From positions 1 through 6,442 of the forward strand of contig CAKVEY010000052.1 in assembly GCA_934746185.1 (NCBI GenBank): a stretch of 6,442 nucleotides of DNA. Reading direction: 5' to 3'. The notes under the pieces were generated by a model. The model ran no database searches. It worked only from the letters and a program-made list of their open reading frames with translations, and was not told the DNA's origin. This stretch comes from an uncultured Clostridia bacterium (lineage in GTDB: Bacteria > Bacillota > Clostridia > Christensenellales > UBA1242). The number at the start of each line of letters is the position of its first letter. Position 1 is the stretch's first letter. Both the position numbers and the translations under genes were made by a program. Below are positions 5,161 through 6,442 of the stretch, piece after piece.

Positions 5161-5820
5161 ATGATAATTGTTATAGAAGGGACTGACGGAAGTGGCAAAC
5201 AAACGCAAGCAAAATTGCTTTTAGATTATTTTAAAGAGAACGGAAGAGAAGTAAAAGAACAAAGTTTTCCTAATTACGATAGTGAATCTTCAATATTAGT
5301 TAAAAAATATTTGAATGGCGATTTTGGTGGATTAAACGATTTAGACGCAAAACAATCATCAGTTTTGTTTTCTGTTGATAGACTTTGCACAATGCAAAAA
5401 TATAAAGACTTTTTAAAAAAGCGTGGAATTTTGCTATTGGATAGATATGTTTCAAGCAATATTTTGCATCAAGCAAGTAAAATAGATGACGAGAAAGAAC
5501 GAGAAGAGTTTGTGTCGTGGTTAGAAAACTTTGAGTATAACGATTTAAAACTTCCTTACCCTGATGTAACTATATTTTTAGATATGCGACCAGATTTATC
5601 TAATAAACTAAGGTTAGAGCGTGGTGAACTTAAAGCAGGCACTAAAAAAGATATACACGAAAGCAATTTAGAGTATATGAAAAAGTGCTATGATGTGGGA
5701 GTAAGTATTGCACATAAAAAAAGTTGGCAAATTGTAAAATGCTATGAAGGGAATAGAATTAAAACGATTGAAGAGATCCATAACGAAATTATAAGCGTTT
5801 TAAAAAAGTTAAAATATTAA
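5161..5820 (+). CDS. tmk: Thymidylate kinase (dTMP kinase)
   Basis: Transfers phosphate from ATP to dTMP to give dTDP, an essential step for DNA synthesis in the cytoplasm. The 219-residue protein begins IEGTDGSGKQTQ, the P-loop at residues 7-15, with catalytic Lys13; the residue after the Lys is Gln14 where most P-loops have Thr/Ser, with Thr15 next. FPNY at 36-39 starts the substrate-lid region, DRYVSSN at 94-100 is the conserved DR(Y) motif, and a basic LID stretch RLERGELKAGTKKDIHE is at 151-167. The pattern of FPNYDSESS with LNGDFG and DRYxSSN...HQ belongs to the thymidylate kinase clade common in Clostridia, as I recall it. GGGAG at 5150-5154 is the ribosome binding site, 6 nt before ATG. 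Last gene of the operon. Confidence 0.93.
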   Translation: MIIVIEGTDGSGKQTQAKLLLDYFKENGREVKEQSFPNYDSESSILVKKYLNGDFGGLNDLDAKQSSVLFSVDRLCTMQKYKDFLKKRGILLLDRYVSSNILHQASKIDDEKEREEFVSWLENFEYNDLKLPYPDVTIFLDMRPDLSNKLRLERGELKAGTKKDIHESNLEYMKKCYDVGVSIAHKKSWQIVKCYEGNRIKTIEEIHNEIISVLKKLKY

Positions 5821-5829
5821 ATATTTTAG

Positions 5830-5871
5830 TAGCAAAAAGGAATAAAAAAAATTCCTTTTTGTTATTTTTTT
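5830..5871 (+). terminator. Strong rho-independent terminator of the lepB-yhbY-tmk operon
   Basis: A long stem pairs 5830-5843 (TAGCAAAAAGGAAT) with 5851-5864 (ATTCCTTTTTGTTA), one G-T wobble near the base, around a seven-A loop (5844-5850). A T tract to 5871 follows. It begins 10 bases after the tmk stop. Confidence 0.9.
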
Positions 5872-6012
5872 ATAATTAAATTCATTAGAAATTGTCTATA
5901 TTTATTAAAAAATAAAATAATTTTAATAATTTTAAATTTTTTTTAAAAAAATAAAGGAATTTATTAATTTTTGGTGTATAAATAATATGTATATTAAGGG
6001 TAACAAAAGATT
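5872..6012 (+). other. dnaG upstream region
   Basis: The 141 bases between the operon terminator and dnaG are almost pure A/T, including A/T homopolymer runs (5934-5952). AAGGG at 5996-6000 is a plausible but somewhat distant ribosome binding site (12 nt to ATG 6013). Several AT matches to -10 exist (TATAAA 5977-5982, TATATT 5990-5995) but none has a good -35 partner, so I cannot assign the promoter. Confidence 0.4.
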
Positions 6013-6442
6013 ATGCAAAAATTTGGCTTTAATTCTGATTTTTTAGAGAAACTTAAATATAATAACGATTTAGTTAGTGTTATCTCTAAATATGTAAATT
6101 TAAAACAATCGGGGAACACTTATTGGGGGTGTTGTCCTTTTCATCACGAAAAAACCCCGTCTTTTGCTGTAAATTCTATGGAACAATATTATCATTGCTT
6201 TGGTTGTGGAAAAAGTGGCGATGTTATAAAATTTATTGAAGAAATGGAAAGCCTTGATTTTATGGACGCAGTTAAATTACTGGCAGATAACGCTAATATG
6301 GAACTGCCTACCGTTATGCTTGATGAAAATATTTATAAAAAGAAAAAAGAAAAAGAAGAAGTTTTGAATGCTTTAAAACTTGCTAATATTCATTATCAAT
6401 CTAATCTAAAAGGTAGCGAAAAAGCAATTAATTACATAAAAA
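6013..6442 (+). CDS. dnaG: DNA primase DnaG, N-terminal fragment
   Basis: Synthesises RNA primers on the lagging strand and interacts with replicative helicase. The reading frame stays open to the window end, giving the first 143 residues of a protein usually about 580-600 residues long. The CHC2 zinc-binding domain is complete: C41, H44, C62 and C65 in CCPFHHEKTPSFAV and YHCFGCGKSGDV. This is followed by FIEEMESLDFMDAVKLLAD and a lysine/glutamate-rich linker (KKKKEKEE, about 109-116) before the missing catalytic Toprim domain. ATG at 6013 starts MQKFGFNSDFLEKL, the expected primase N-terminus. In Bacillota dnaG is commonly followed by rpoD/sigA, which would lie past the window. Confidence 0.96.
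   Translation, partial: MQKFGFNSDFLEKLKYNNDLVSVISKYVNLKQSGNTYWGCCPFHHEKTPSFAVNSMEQYYHCFGCGKSGDVIKFIEEMESLDFMDAVKLLADNANMELPTVMLDENIYKKKKEKEEVLNALKLANIHYQSNLKGSEKAINYIK

Noticed and set aside
5274..5459. Minus-strand open frame inside tmk
   Set aside because: Antisense shadow of conserved tmk sequence with no start signal.

Overview
The window is a very A+T-rich bacterial chromosome segment. It carries eight protein genes (the first cut at its 5' end, the last cut at its 3' end) and three perfect copies of the parS centromere palindrome. The gene order rsmG-parA-parB with consensus parS sites, the Soj/Spo0J-type partition proteins, strong purine-rich Shine-Dalgarno sequences and a Clostridia-like thymidylate kinase all point to a low-GC Bacillota (Firmicutes) chromosome near the replication origin. 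A clostridial or related uncultured lineage is the best guess; genus cannot be read from the sequence. Tryptophan is encoded by TGG and no stop needs recoding, so the standard bacterial code fits.

Layout: (1) 1-468, the 3' two thirds of rsmG (16S rRNA methyltransferase), with parS inside the gene, ending in a hairpin terminator that overlaps the parA promoter. (2) 554-2460, parA and parB, separated by an unusually long 242-bp spacer that starts with a second parS; a third parS lies inside parB. (3) 2613-3098, a small two-TM YcxB-like membrane protein, followed by a 319-bp gene-free AT-rich stretch ending in a bidirectional terminator. (4) 3418-4095, minus strand, a PAP2-family membrane phosphatase, transcribed divergently from (5) lepB-yhbY-tmk (4186-5820), a tight operon encoding signal peptidase I, an RNA-binding ribosome-assembly protein and thymidylate kinase, closed by a strong terminator. 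(6) 6013-end, the N-terminal part of dnaG primase.

How they fit together: ParB would load on the three parS sites and, with the ParA ATPase, partition the origin region. RsmG and YhbY serve the ribosome, Tmk and DnaG serve DNA replication, and LepB, the PAP2 protein and the YcxB-like protein belong to the envelope. I see no mobile element, CRISPR array, tRNA/rRNA gene or defence cassette. This is mainly housekeeping sequence. Its more distinctive points are the parS triplet read in the same frame in two genes, three genes whose promoters predict leaderless or nearly leaderless mRNAs, and small deviations in conserved motifs of Tmk, LepB and YhbY.
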